Source: Megaleporinus macrocephalus (lineage: Eukaryota > Chordata > Actinopteri > Characiformes > Anostomidae). Taken from it: a DNA stretch of 64,000 nt. The stretch lies in assembly GCA_021613375.1 (NCBI GenBank), contig CM038706.1, forward strand, positions 24,321,366 through 24,385,365. The letters are read 5' to 3'. The notes under the pieces are model-generated. The model was given only the letters and a program-made list of their open reading frames with translations, ran no database searches and was not told the DNA's origin. Each line of letters opens with the position of its first letter. Position 1 is the first letter of the stretch. Positions 34,555 to 45,080 of the stretch are shown piece by piece. A program made the position numbers and the translations under genes.

Positions 34555-35010
34555 ATCTCATACACTCAGTGTGTATAAATCCCATCCAGCCCCCTTTATC
34601 CTCATCTTCAATGGTCAGGACCCCCACTGGCTCGTGTTAGTGTGTGTTGTGCTGGTGTGAGTTGATTAGACACAGCAGCACTGCTGGAGCTTTTAAACAC
34701 CTTAGTGTTAATGCTGGACTAATAATAGTCCACCAACCATAAGCATCCTGTACAACACACACATGTTAGTGTCACTGCAGTGCTGAGAATGATTCACCAT
34801 TTAAATAATACCTGCTCTGTGGTGGTCCTGTGGTGCTCCTTGCCATTAAGGAATAGTGTAAAAGGGGGCAGTACGTAGAGAACAGATGGGCTACAGTTTG
34901 TAATTGTAGAACTACAAAGTGCACCTGTATAATAAGTGGAGCAGATAAAATGATTGTAGATACTAGAAGGTGTTCTTCAGTGTATATACAGAGAATATAT
35001 AACCTTGAAC
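34555..35010. mobile_element. MITE-like element (CAGCCATAACATTAAAACC family, internal)
   Basis: Contains AGTGTCACTGCAGTGCTGAG, AATAATACCTGCTCTGTGG and TAGAACTACAAAGTGCACC. The last part aligns with 39310-39365 of the complete short element. Left (about 34600-34690) and right (about 34750-34900) portions are partly inverted copies of each other. I recall this family from otophysan fish genomes. The termini are missing. Confidence 0.65.
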
Positions 35011-35339
35011 AGAGGGGTTGAGATCTCACTCCAAAATGCAAATCAAATCAATCCTGCAACTGACTGACTGACTCACTTGCTCGATCACATCTAGCAGGCT
35101 GATTTTACACACGGGGGAACTATTAACACTTAAGTAGCTTTATAAAAGTGGTGCTTCGCATCAAATGACACTCTGTGTCCTTGTTAACCATAGTTTAAAG
35201 GTTATTATGACTGTACCTGTCCAGACTGATTCATGCAAATACAAGTTTTCTCTTACTTACTCTTTAACACACACACACAAGAACAAAGTGTGCACCTAGG
35301 TGTATCACTCTCCCTCACTCGCACAAGGGTAGCAGCATT

Positions 35340-35760
35340 GATCATATAATTTACTCTTCTCTATTAGCCAGCGATGATATTGATCAAATAATTCCTTCAG
35401 CAGAATTTGGACGCGGCCAAACTGCTAAAACGGCCGCGCTGCATTTAAGCATGTGCCGTAATGGTGTGCCCATCGATTGCGCCTGCCATTCTCTCTCTGC
35501 ATGTAAACAACTCCCTTTGAGAAGGGCCTGGGCCCACACGGAGCATGGCATGTTTGTGTGTTCATCAAACTCTGAAATTAAGTAATTCAAGCCGCCCCCT
35601 CGTCCTCACTACTCAGAATAGAAACAAATTGCCGGCACTCACTCCTGAGGTAATTTCCCAACGATTTGAAGATTACGGCGGCTGAAAGGCAATTTGACCC
35701 CATTTTCCTACGGCTCCACTGCTTGATTTCCTACGAGGCCCCGAGGCTGAGGTAGAGAAA
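35340..35760. promoter_or_regulatory. Strong CNE-like block
   Basis: Contains TATTGATCATATAATTTAC, GATATTGATCAAATAATTCC, AAACGGCCGCGCTGCATTTA and GAAATTAAGTAATTCAAGCC. Repeated TTGATCA cores and CpG-rich stretches without coding signal. Confidence 0.45.
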
Positions 35761-35867
35761 CACCTCTCCTTAATCTCTCACTACTGTACTGGAGATGAGA
35801 TGGACATTGACAACCACACACATACACGCACATATACACACATACATATAGTCCTGTCTACAAACAA

Positions 35868-35908
35868 GCACACACACCTAGCTTCACATGAGCACACACA
35901 CCTAGCTT

Positions 35909-35958
<50 letters not shown>
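35868..35958. repeat. Tandem 22-mer pair and (TA)n microsatellite
   Basis: CACACACCTAGCTTCACAT occurs twice in tandem (about 35871 and 35895), followed by about 23 TA units (35911-35957). Confidence 0.9.
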
Positions 35959-35963
<5 letters not shown>

Positions 35964-35965
35964 GT

Positions 35966-36480
35966 ACAGTTCGGGTCAAAAGTCTGAGGACACATTGATC
36001 AGGGATTATTTTCAACAGAAAGTCTTAGAACAGAGAAAAAAAATCTAAAGAAGTTAGGAGAAGTGAAATGAAGAAACATTATATTTCCAGGTTAGCTTTC
36101 AATTTGACACTCATCATGTTGAGTACAAAACGGTCAATGTTTTAGTCTTATCACTAACACTGAAGCACATGCTCAGACAACTCCCAGGTGAAGCTGATCT
36201 ACACATCAGAGGCTTGCAGGGTGTCTACATACTACACAATGGAAGGAGAGAGCAGCAGACGCACATGCATGCAGATCTGGTCCACGAGTGTACATGGCTG
36301 GAGTAGTGGAGTTTGTACAGTTTGAAATACAATGGAAAACAAAACCTTAAGACCAGAAAGAAAGAGATATTTACCACTTAACGAACAGTTTGGTAATGGC
36401 CAAACACAGAGCCAACAGAGAACAAGCACAAAACAGTAAACAGTACATTGTGTGCTAATTAGCCTGCCCTCCATCTTGGA
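35966..36480. mobile_element. Probable Tc1-type transposon end or non-autonomous derivative
   Basis: TACAGTTCGGGTCAAAAGTC at 35966 resembles the terminal repeat of fish Tc1-like elements and follows the TA microsatellite, which would supply the TA target. About 36345-36480 has CAAAACCTTAAGACCAG, also element-like. No transposase signature was found and the right end is not defined. Confidence 0.5.
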
Positions 36481-36700
36481 TTTTCATCTGTCTTCTGCCT
36501 GTGCCCTCCCCTGTCAGAATCTTTTGCAGCTAAAGTTTGATGATTTTTAACTTTTTTGACACAGGTACGTTTCTAGTCTGACGGAGCTTGCGCAGCGTCC
36601 TAACTGAAAAACATCGGGGACTGAGTTTGGCTGCGTTAGCCTCTTGTGTGTAGGCACCCTTAAAACAAAAGGGAGACATACAAATTCTCTAATTCATGTT

Positions 36701-36924
36701 ATGTGACATATTAAACACACCACATTGTTTGCTACTGCTTAATAACTTAATGCAGATCAATGGCACACTGTGCGGCACCAGTAAGAGTCAGACTCCCAGT
36801 GCTACAGAGGTAGACAAGTTTAGCACAGGGAGTCTGACTCTTACTGGTGCTGTACAGTGTGCAACTGATCTGCATCAAGTTATCAAGAAGTAGCAAACAA
36901 TGTGGTGTGTTTAATATGTCACAT
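36701..36924. repeat. Long near-perfect palindrome, 104-bp arms
   Basis: 36701-36804 is the reverse complement of 36821-36924 with a 16-nt loop (36805-36820). Over the outer 97 bp there are seven substitutions and no indels. Shared arm text includes ATGTGACATATTAAACACAC and CAGTAAGAGTCAGACTCCC. Weak matching continues outside (AATTCAT at 36691 against ATGAATT at about 36937). No coding capacity. A foldback transposon is the default interpretation. Confidence 0.9.
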
Positions 36925-36949
36925 TAACATCAATGTATGAATTGTTATT

Positions 36950-37950
36950 TTCACACTGGTTCCAACATTATCCCCATGATTCCTCTCAGTATGCTCTCAC
37001 GCTGTAGGTGGCAGTATGCAGCGTAGGCCTGTTGCAGTTAGTTAAATAAAGCCTTGCTTGTGTTCAAATTACAGCAACTAACAATGCAGCAGCCATCTGC
37101 GAGTCGTCTGAGCCGTAACAATGTGCAGACAGAAAAGGACTGTGTGAATTAAGATACTCAGGTAAGCTCACCTGGAAAGATGACGAGTTGTAAAAGTCTG
37201 CAGCTGGGGGTGAAGGGTGGGTTTGTGGTGTTTCTCTTTAAAGAACTTAGATGGTCCATGACTCGACTTTACTGAAAAACTCTGAAACTAAGAAGCTGGT
37301 ATTCAGGCTCAGGCTAGCACTCAGCTCCTATTGTTATTTGTATAGGTTACTGCTAGGCTCAAACTGTTTCTCAGAAAGCTGTGCTGCCACCAAAAAAGGG
37401 TTAATAATTGCAGCTGAGCAGAATAACTAAAATAAACTACTTATGTTATGGTCTGACATTGCAACATAATTTTATATCGGCTGCAGAAGTGTTGAACCGG
37501 CTAAATCACAGCAAATTTTAAGGTATTCAAAATTATCTGATTGTTGGGTAAAAAAAAATCAATGTAAGATAACATTGGGATAAAACTTGCACCACTAGTA
37601 CCAGCACTAGTATTTTAATACAGTGGGGTTTATATACACACATCACAATGCACTAGGTAAACACTCTGACAAACCTATCAAATGAGAGAAAAGGTACCAC
37701 AACCCCATTCCAGACCATTTGATAAAATGTGGTTCAACAAGAAAACTATAGTCAAACGTGCTTTATATTAAGCCCCAAATATGGCAGCAGTACCACCATT
37801 TTAAAGATTCTACATTTAACTCAAATTCTTATGCTCATTATTTCATTTGTAATGAAAAAACTTTGTATTAAATTAAATAAATACTCAGAACAGAGGCATT
37901 TTCATTTCCATCTCAGACCCAGAGAACACTGGATTTTACTAGCTACTGAA
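36950..37950. other. Intergenic sequence, nothing recognised
   Basis: Mixed to AT-rich DNA. A short CNE-like portion may lie at 37000-37160. No gene recognised. Confidence 0.3.
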
Positions 37951-37959
37951 AAACATACT

Positions 37960-38140
37960 CACATACACTATACATACACATTCCAGCTGTTTTTATACCC
38001 AGCGTGGTCCGGACAGTTCAATTGCCATTGAATACGCCAACAAATGGCCCCTAGAGTAAGGAGAAGAGTACAGGATCCAGATCTCATGTCACATTTGATT
38101 GTCATGGGTCAGTGGAGACGCGGAATGTGCTGTGATCTTT
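37960..38140. promoter_or_regulatory. Candidate conserved non-coding element
   Basis: GTTCAATTGCCATTGAATAC and CACATTTGATTGTCATGGG in complex sequence before a GA repeat. Confidence 0.3.
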
Positions 38141-38170
38141 ATGTGCTGAATGTGTGTGAGAGACATAGAA

Positions 38171-38247
38171 ACAGAGAGAGAGCGAGAGAGAGAGAGAGAG
38201 AGAAAGAAAGAGAGACAAGAGAGAGAGAGATAAAGAGAGAGAGAGAA
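38171..38247. repeat. (GA)n microsatellite
   Basis: GA run with GC, AAAG and TAAA interruptions. Confidence 0.95.
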
Positions 38248-38450
38248 ATGGGACATTTTTACTTTAGAGATCTATTCTAGATTCTTAAATATTAAATAAT
38301 TGAGATGTTATGGACAGAAAGCATATGATGAAAATAATATAAAACAAGCAACTCTTCAAAAATAAATATTTTATGCATAGCAGAACTCAAACATCTTAGA
38401 ACGAAAGTAAGTTTTGAGGAAAAAAGAACCACATGTTAGTATTTTCCCCA

Positions 38451-38508
38451 TCTCTCTCTCTCTCACACACACACACATATGCACATATGCATACACACAC
38501 ACACACGC
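38451..38508. repeat. Compound (CT)n(CA)n microsatellite
   Basis: Short CT run passing into CA runs interrupted by TATGCA. Confidence 0.9.
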
Positions 38509-38509
38509 T

Positions 38510-38680
38510 GGGCGTTCAGCTCAAATCATGTTTGTGGAAAGCGTGCTCAGGACTGCAGCTGGTGGCCCAAAAAGAGGCGATGCGGGGAAGTGACACGTCC
38601 TGTCGCTACGGTGACCTCGCTCCACTCACTACCGACAAAACCCCGTCAGCCAGATTTGCTGATAAAGCGCTCCCTCCATT
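38510..38680. promoter_or_regulatory. Candidate conserved non-coding element
   Basis: CpG-bearing block with GTCGCTACGGTGACCTCGC and AGATTTGCTGATAAAGCGC. Plus frames are open but not recognisable. Confidence 0.3.
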
Positions 38681-38694
38681 CCTCCATCTCCTTT

Positions 38695-38830
38695 TCTATC
38701 TCTCTCTCTCGCTTTGTCTCTGTCCCCTCTTTGTCATTCTCTTGTCCTGTCTCTCTGTCTTTCTCTCTAACTGTTCTCACATTCTCTCTCTAGCTCTCTC
38801 TACCTGCCACTGCCCACCTTCTCTCTCTTC
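38695..38830. repeat. CT-rich pyrimidine tract
   Basis: Imperfect CT repeat. A GA-rich counterpart follows at about 38935-38985, so the two tracts are in inverted orientation. Confidence 0.85.
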
Positions 38831-39185
38831 TTTATGAGCTGATCCCGTGTGAGCAGTGTGGTAAGAAAGGTAAGATGAAGGTGGAGGAGTCAAGCCGGAT
38901 GAGGCGAGGAGTGGGGAAGGGGGTCTAAGTGATAGGGAGAATAAGGGAGGTAGAAAGAGAGAGAGAGAAGGACAGTAAGAGAGAGAGTGAGGTCTGTTTA
39001 GATCGGAGCGAGAGTGACACTGCATCAACTCACAATCACATCCTCTACACACTGGTGTCCATCAGCTGTCCAGCCTTCTAATGTCCTTGACACACAAGAA
39101 GCCTCTTCACCAAACACACGCACACACACACTCGGCTTGGAGCTCACCCCTGCCCATTCTTTCACCTTGCAAAACAGTTGACCAA

Positions 39186-39210
39186 TATATATATATATAT
39201 ATATATATAT
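39186..39210. repeat. (TA)n microsatellite
   Basis: About twelve TA units, shortly before the MITE at 39253. Confidence 0.95.
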
Positions 39211-39252
39211 GTCCATGTGGTCCTAATACTCAGACACAGTGCCAGTGCAAAG

Positions 39253-39445
39253 ATATCAGACAATCAGCCATAACATTAAAACCACCTCTCCTGTTTCTTC
39301 ACTCATGTATGCAGATAAACAGATGAACTACACTCTGTAATTGCAGCAATAGAAAGTGCTCCTATGTTATAAATCTAGCTAATAAAATAGACAAAAATTG
39401 CCAAAACGAAGAGTTGGGTTTAATGTTATGGCTGATCAGTGTATA
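39253..39445. mobile_element. MITE with CAGCCATAACATTAAAACC termini
   Basis: The left end ATCAGCCATAACATTAAAAC (about 39263) is inverted at the right end as GTTTAATGTTATGGCTGATC (39418-39437). About 190 bp with no frame. The interior (AACAGATGAACTACACTCTG, AAAGTGCTCCTATG) is shared with 34878-34940. Non-autonomous DNA transposon. Confidence 0.85.
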
Positions 39446-39477
39446 CAGTAATGATGTGTATGCTGATTTAAAAAGCC

Positions 39478-39641
39478 AAATCATTATTTTTGAGATACTA
39501 AGTTATTATTTTAAGACAGTAGGTTATTACTTAGCGGTAATAAGTCATCATTTTGAGCTAGTAATCCATTATTTTTAGATGCTGTCATTATTTAGAGATG
39601 CTAAGTCATTATTTTTGGATAATATCTCATTATTTTATAAC
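39478..39641. repeat. 21-bp minisatellite, about 8 units
   Basis: Units resemble AAGTCATTATTTTTAGATACT and repeat about eight times with 19-22 bp spacing, each diverged by a few bases. No coding frame. Confidence 0.8.
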
Positions 39642-39649
39642 CCGTTGTT

Positions 39650-40190
39650 CTGAGAAACTCTTTACTTTGTGTTTTTAGGTGTTTTGTGCTTTTGCGATGA
39701 AAATATAAATACATACAACATCCCAAGATAACAGGAAAGCATCTAAGATTAATAACAACTTAGTAACTCAAATGAATGGCAAAGCAATTCACTAAGTAAT
39801 TATAAATAATAGGTGGTATTTGAAGCAGCTGGAAGGTTTACTTTCTGAAACAGTGGCATTTTTCCCAAGGCTGCTTTGGGCAGTAGCTAGCTGGCCAGCT
39901 AAAATAAGCCAAATGCCTTGCTTGTTATTTAACTAGTTATAAATATTATAACAAAACAACTTGCCTGAAACCTCAAATATTGTACTGATAGGCCCAGCTG
40001 TGCAAGTAGACTATCATTTCTGTATGTAGGCCTAGAGGAAACTCAGTTAACTAACGTTACTGCTGTTAGCAAGCAAACATGGTGTCATAAGCGAAAGCAG
40101 GCTAAACTAAAAGAAGCTTCTTGTGTGCGTATCTTATGATTTAAGTTCGACTGCAGTCACTAATCCCTCCACCATTACAGGTGTAACTGA
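39650..40190. other. AT-rich intergenic sequence, nothing recognised
   Basis: No repeat or gene recognised. If the proposed minus-strand exon is real, this would be the beginning of its intron. Confidence 0.3.
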
Positions 40191-40197
40191 ACGCCAG

Positions 40198-40345
40198 CCT
40201 TACCTTTGATCTGACCGGTCAGTCCAGAAAAACGCTGAAGTTGCAGGAAACTTGACCGCTTGCTGAGTTTTTCACACACATGGAAGACGCGCAGCGCGTG
40301 CAACGCCTCTCTCTCTCAAACCGGAGAAAAGGCGCGAAAAAACGT
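40198..40345 (-). other. Possible minus-strand non-coding first exon with CpG-rich promoter
   Basis: On the minus strand a CpG-rich stretch (GCGCGAAAAAACG, GCACGCGCTGCGCGTCTTCC on that strand) runs into AAAG followed by the donor GTAAGG, with the exon boundary at 40204/40203. The first ATG opens only a short frame that stops before the donor, so this would be a 5' untranslated or long non-coding RNA exon. The same bases include CCTTTGATC on the plus strand (40203-40211), a TCF/LEF-type site, which is a competing explanation. Confidence 0.3.
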
Positions 40346-40361
40346 AGGTGTGCAGGTAGAA

Positions 40362-40850
40362 AGTACTGACAACAAGTGACCGAGAAGTCATATTATTATC
40401 TTTATTATTTTAAGCAGGTTTATTAGAGCTACCGTACACCACAAGGAGATGTAACATTACACATAAAATACATACAATGAATTGTACACTGCTTCCACAC
40501 ACATTGTAAGTAATTCCTGTACTTTTACTACAAATATTTACAATAACACGCAGCTATTTTAAATCACGCGGGGTAACTGCATTTAATTATAGTTGTGAAT
40601 TGTATTGTAAAATGCTGTAAATGTTTTCTTAAATTACAGAAAACTGGGTGACATCAATGGCTTACACATAAGAGACACTTAGGGTTTCTGTAGAGTTTAA
40701 TTTTGACTACGGTTAACACTGCAAGGTAAGTTATCTGCATATCAGACCTTCCTACAAGAACACTGGATGTACTGTGATGGTTGCACGTGTGAGTTTGATC
40801 CCAGTCAACATCACCTGTAGTTGTGTGCAGCAAGTTAATTTGTTGTAATT
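40362..40850. repeat. Local duplication unit, copy 1
   Basis: Begins CAACAAGTGACCGAGAAGTC. Its first ~270 bp recur at 40929-41200, and its second part (ACAGAAAACTGGGTGACATC to CATCACCTGTAGTTGTGTGC) recurs at 42585-42895. The TTTGATCCC word near 40795 is slightly tRNA-B-box-like, but no full tRNA promoter is visible. Confidence 0.7.
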
Positions 40851-40928
40851 TTGAATTTTTTTTTTAATCATTTTGAGTTTACAACAGTTTTTCACAGTTT
40901 TACTATCTGCAATAGTTATTTAATGTTT

Positions 40929-41200
40929 GCAACGAGTGACTGAGAAGTCATAGTGTGATCATAATTATTTTGAGCAGGGTTATTAGAGCTATAGTAAATA
41001 CTGGCCTGGAAGTTAAAGTACACCACAACGAGATGTGATGTTACATGACATCTAAATTACATACAGTGCTTCTACAGACATTGTAAGTAATTTCTGTACA
41101 TTTACTACAAAAATGTACAATAACACACTTATCTTAAATCACACAGTGTCACTGCATTTTGCTGTGACATTTCATTGTAAAATACAGTACAGTTTCTATA
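40929..41200. repeat. Local duplication unit, copy 2 (first part)
   Basis: Begins CAACGAGTGACTGAGAAGTC, offset about 567 bp from copy 1, same orientation. Shared text includes ATTAGAGCTA, ACATTGTAAGTAAT and ATTTACTACAAA/ACAATAACAC words. Similarity is clearly diverged, with indels. Confidence 0.75.
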
Positions 41201-41379
41201 ATAAAAATTCACCCTACTAATCTAGGAAAACAGAAAAAATGGGAATACAAAGGACAAAAGAGCAAGATCAAGGCAACTAGAAAAAAGTGAATGTGTACGG
41301 TCAAAATGTAAAAAAAACAGTGGACATAGTGTTCAGTCACTCTGACAGTGCAAAGATAATGTTACGCATCTATTACTCC

Positions 41380-41560
41380 TCCTCCCCTGCATTCACAGAC
41401 ACACACACACACTGACTGCACCATCAATATTCATTCAAACATGGAAAACATCTCTGGGAGTCCTCTGATTTGCATGTGATAAATAAATGAAAGACGCCAA
41501 TCAAATTGCTCCAGCAGTGGAAGCAGTGCAGGCCGTGCGCTAGTTAAAAGTCTGACAACT
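41380..41560. promoter_or_regulatory. CNE-like block with octamer
   Basis: Contains ATCAATATTCATTCAAAC and the octamer ATTTGCAT (41468-41475), followed by GTGATAAATAAATG. High-complexity island between duplicated units. Confidence 0.35.
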
Positions 41561-41601
41561 GCAGGGGTTAAAAAATACCTTCTGCACTGCATGGAGTGTC
41601 A

Positions 41602-41631
41602 GTAAATAAATATATAAATAAATAAATAAAT
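41602..41631. repeat. (AAAT)n microsatellite
   Basis: Short run of AAAT/TAAA units with one TATA interruption. Confidence 0.9.
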
Positions 41632-41854
41632 ACACGTTATTGGAGGGCGCAGTAATGAATCTGAAATAAGTTCTTCACTTCAGCGGTAAGTGTCTGGCTC
41701 GCACTCCTTACAGCTGGTTTGTTGAGATAATTGATTTTCAAAACAGTTTCAGAGACGCGCGAGGTGTGTGCGCACGGCAGCAGTTCTGAGAGCTGGACTG
41801 TTTTAATTAAAGCAGTGCTGGTCTTCAACCACGCCAATTCAAACAATCTGCTCA

Positions 41855-42475
41855 CTGTTCACTCACTCACTCAACCAATCACTCATTCACTCACTCACAC
41901 CCTTATTCAACCAATCACTCACTCACTCACTCACTCAATCAATCAATCAACCAATCACTCACTCTCTCAACCAATTACTCATTCACTTACTCACTCAACC
42001 AATCACTGATTCACACACTTACCCACTCATTCAACCAATCACTCACTCACTCACTCACTCAGTCAGTCAGTCAGTCAGTCAGTCAGTCAATCAACCAATC
42101 AACCAATCACTCACTCTCTCAACCAATCACTCATTCACACACTCACACCCTCATTCAACCAATCACTCACTCACTCACTCAGTCAGTCAGTCAGTCAATC
42201 AACCAATCACTCACTCTCTCAACCAATCACTAATTCACTCACTCACTCAACCAATTACTGATTCACACACTCACCCACTCATTGAACCAATCACTTACCC
42301 ACTTAACGAATTATTTATTCACTCATTCAGTTATTTCCTTACTCGCTCAATCACCAGATCAATCTTTTAAACACTCACTGACTCATTCACTCAGTCAGTT
42401 GCTCACTAATTCACTCACTCATTTAACTAGTAAATCACTTGCTCTAACACTCACTCACTCAATAATGTAATAAAT
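41855..42475. repeat. Tetranucleotide satellite with 124-128-bp higher-order period
   Basis: Built from TCAC, TCAG, TCAA and CAAT words. The landmark ATTCAACCAATCACT recurs near 41905, 42029 and 42153, with a variant (ATTGAACC) at 42281, giving periods of 124, 124 and 128 bp. (GTCA)n expansions differ between units. It decays after about 42300. The frames here (Thr-His-Ser-Leu repeats) are not genes. Confidence 0.9.
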
Positions 42476-42584
42476 AATTTACTTAATTGATAAATTGGTC
42501 AATCAATTACTCACTCTCCCCCCAATTATTAAACAATTGCTGAAATTTTATGATAAATATTTACAATAATATTGTTTTCTTATT

Positions 42585-42895
42585 TCATAGAAAACTGGAA
42601 AAATACAAAAGTTTAAATACATTCAGCACAATAGGAAAGTAATATAATAACCATAAAGTAGAACTGAATGACTTCAACTGTTTATATGTAAGAAGTGGAA
42701 TCAGTAAATTTGTACCTTGCCATTGTTATAGTGCTAGAGGTTTCTGTGTAATTATCCACATCCCTATGACTCATGTTTAACACTGCAAGTTAAGTTGTCT
42801 GGGTGTTAGACCTCCCCACAAGTACACTGGATATATTGTGTAGTTTCACCTGTGAGCTTTATCCCAGTAAATACCATATGTAGTTGTATACAGTA
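42585..42895. repeat. Local duplication unit, copy 3 (second part)
   Basis: AGAAAACTGG ... TTAACACTGCAAGTTAAGTT ... ACAAGTACACTGGATATATT ... CACCTGTGAGCTTTATCCCA aligns to 40633-40850. The satellite lies between this copy and the other two. Confidence 0.7.
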
Positions 42896-42899
42896 AAGT

Positions 42900-43650
42900 A
42901 CTGGCAACTGAACTAACTGACTAAATGAACCAGCAAAACTGACTAAATTGCAAATTACTAGATTTTGTTGTAGCTTGGTTTTGTATCTAGTTTTTAATGT
43001 GTACATTTTAATGCTATAAACTTTGGTTATTTTACAGCCCCGTTACATTTATAGTGTAGCTGGCATTGATGGCCTACACCATATGACCAATGCTTCTCCT
43101 GCCAACCTGCAACATTAAACAGGGTGTGATAGCAAGTGAATGGGGCTGAGGGGGGAGGTTAACTATCAGCAATGAAAGACTGAAAATGAGCACGTGTATA
43201 CCAGCACCAGCTTACTGCATTAGGCTCAAGAACATCTGTGTCTTATTTCTCTCTTGATTGATTGGGATGAGACCAAAATAAAAAAATCTTTTTCATTAGC
43301 AGTAAATATTTTCCTTTTTACTAGTAAATAATAGTATTATTATTATTGATTTCTTTTTTAAGCATAAAAGAGATCCTGGCACTCCAAAAAAGAAAATAGA
43401 CCCAAAAACAACAATGGATGGCGAATATAATAGAGCAGCAATATGATGCTCACACCAGACTACCAGGAAATCTTTCATTCTTACATGAAAATACCACACA
43501 ATGACAATAAAAGGCTACCTCTAAAATAACCATAAAGAAGGCCACTTTAACAATATTTAACATCACTGATTCTGCTCCAGCTCCCTCAGTGCCTTCTGTA
43601 ATCAGAACTACTGTGAGCGAAAAAGTCAAGACTGATTTGAAAACCCCAGC
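42900..43650. other. AT-rich intergenic sequence
   Basis: GGCATTGATGGCCTACACC at about 43062 may be another scrap of the local duplication (compare ACATCAATGGCTTACAC at 40652). Nothing else recognised. Confidence 0.35.
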
Positions 43651-43659
43651 CAACGTCTT

Positions 43660-43780
43660 CATGTTTCAGTGAGATTACAAATGGTGGCGGTACCACAGTG
43701 GTGCTCCAGGCTGGCCCCCAGGCCCTGCTGGAACAGGCGGAGCGTTGAAGGTAATCTCATTGCCTGATTTTATGGCTGAA
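43660..43780. promoter_or_regulatory. Candidate conserved non-coding element
   Basis: GC-rich complex block with TACCACAGTGGTGCTCCAGG and GGAACAGGCGGAGCG. Short and weakly supported. Confidence 0.2.
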
Positions 43781-44445
43781 CATTAGTGTGGGTGTAAGCC
43801 GGAGAGAGATGAAACTCAATCCTCAGGCTTTGTGTCTTAAGAGGTGCTGAAAGCGACATACACAATTCCCTCTGCCCAGGCATGTGCTCCTAATAGAGGG
43901 TACATACGCACACACACATGCATATGCATGCATGTATCTACAACGGTGTCTTAGTGTGTTCAACCTTAGTGACAAAGTACATATATAGTGCACATACAAT
44001 GCTAGCCAACTAACTTTGAAGACAAAGTCAGTCATTTTGTCCTGCACAGAGACAAACACGAATGCAAGGAGCGAGCCCTGCCCAAACAAAGCCTTTAATG
44101 CCGATTGACAGAAATTTCAGGAAGTGTTGTGGTTAATGACACAGTCTAGAGAATTACAGGGCTTGTGTGAGTATGTGTGTGGGTAAGTGTAATGTTAACA
44201 CCTGACATTCCACTTTAGATTAAGTACAAAGCATTCTTTCCTGTCACCTGAAAAAAAATGTTTATGCTTTGTAGGCTCATGATTCTCATGTAATGTTCCG
44301 ACCTAACGTTGTCATTCTGCTGATGGCCATACAGAATCAAAGCTGATGAAAATCATCATGAATGCCATCAACTTATCAGCCCAGTGTTCATTACAGGCAG
44401 TAGGGGTCCTCGTCGTCTTGCTAATTCTTGTCATCTTCATCGTCT

Positions 44446-44468
44446 CCCCCTCCTCCTCCTCCTCCTCC
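44446..44468. repeat. (TCC)n microsatellite
   Basis: About seven CCT units. Confidence 0.9.
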
Positions 44469-44539
44469 ATATTACCAGAAGAGATGATGGAGGAGCAACT
44501 GTGCATTGCTGCAGATCTGACGGAGATAAAAGAGATAAC

Positions 44540-44900
44540 CTAAACGCTTAGGAAGCAAGCCGTTGACAGTTTTCAATCGCCATCTCCCTACCAAACCAGC
44601 ATCCTGCTGTGTGGTGTAATTTTGAAGGATTAACAGTTTCTGGTGATTACTTCCTTGCCTTTTCCACGTTCCTGGCCGCCCCCCCTCCACGATCTCATCG
44701 GGCTTGTACGTCAAACATGCAGAGCAGCGCTGACAACGCCGCGCAAGTTACTGACATTATTCTGCTTCCTGCAGGGACAGACCATTCCCTCAGACAGCTG
44801 GATTCCCACAAAACTTGGCCTGCGTGCCAAGGGGCATATGATTAATTTGCTCATTCGCTATGCACGTCCAGTGCATAAGCAGTGGAATTCTGGAACAACA
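44540..44900. promoter_or_regulatory. Strong CNE-like block
   Basis: Contains GTGGTGTAATTTTGAAGG, GCGCTGACAACGCCGCGCAA and GCATATGATTAATTTGCTC. CpG-bearing, repeat-free, with unrecognised short frames on both strands. Confidence 0.4.
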
Positions 44901-44984
44901 GGACACTGCTCATTCACATTCTTAAAAATTATGATGCAAAGGTTACTTGTGGTGGTGCCATGGATAAATCACCTTTAGTTCCCT

Positions 44985-45080
44985 AAAGCAGTGTTTCTCA
45001 AACTGGTATTCAAGGAACCCCAAACAGTACAGATTTGTACTTATATGTTGCAAAAAGCTGGACCATCTAGTGCTTCCTGA
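44985..45080. repeat. Possible dispersed repeat
   Basis: CAGTGTTTCTCAAACTGGTA followed by TCAAGGAACCCC resembles a repeat family common in fish genomes. It is single copy here, so support is from memory only. Confidence 0.25.

Noticed and set aside
40780..40815. tRNA or tRNA-derived SINE promoter (GTTTGATCCC word)
   Set aside because: No A box at suitable distance and no cloverleaf; the related copy at 42850 has lost the word.
41731..42009. 92-codon plus frame rich in Thr-His-Ser-Leu
   Set aside because: Direct translation of the TCAC satellite; repeats the four-base period.
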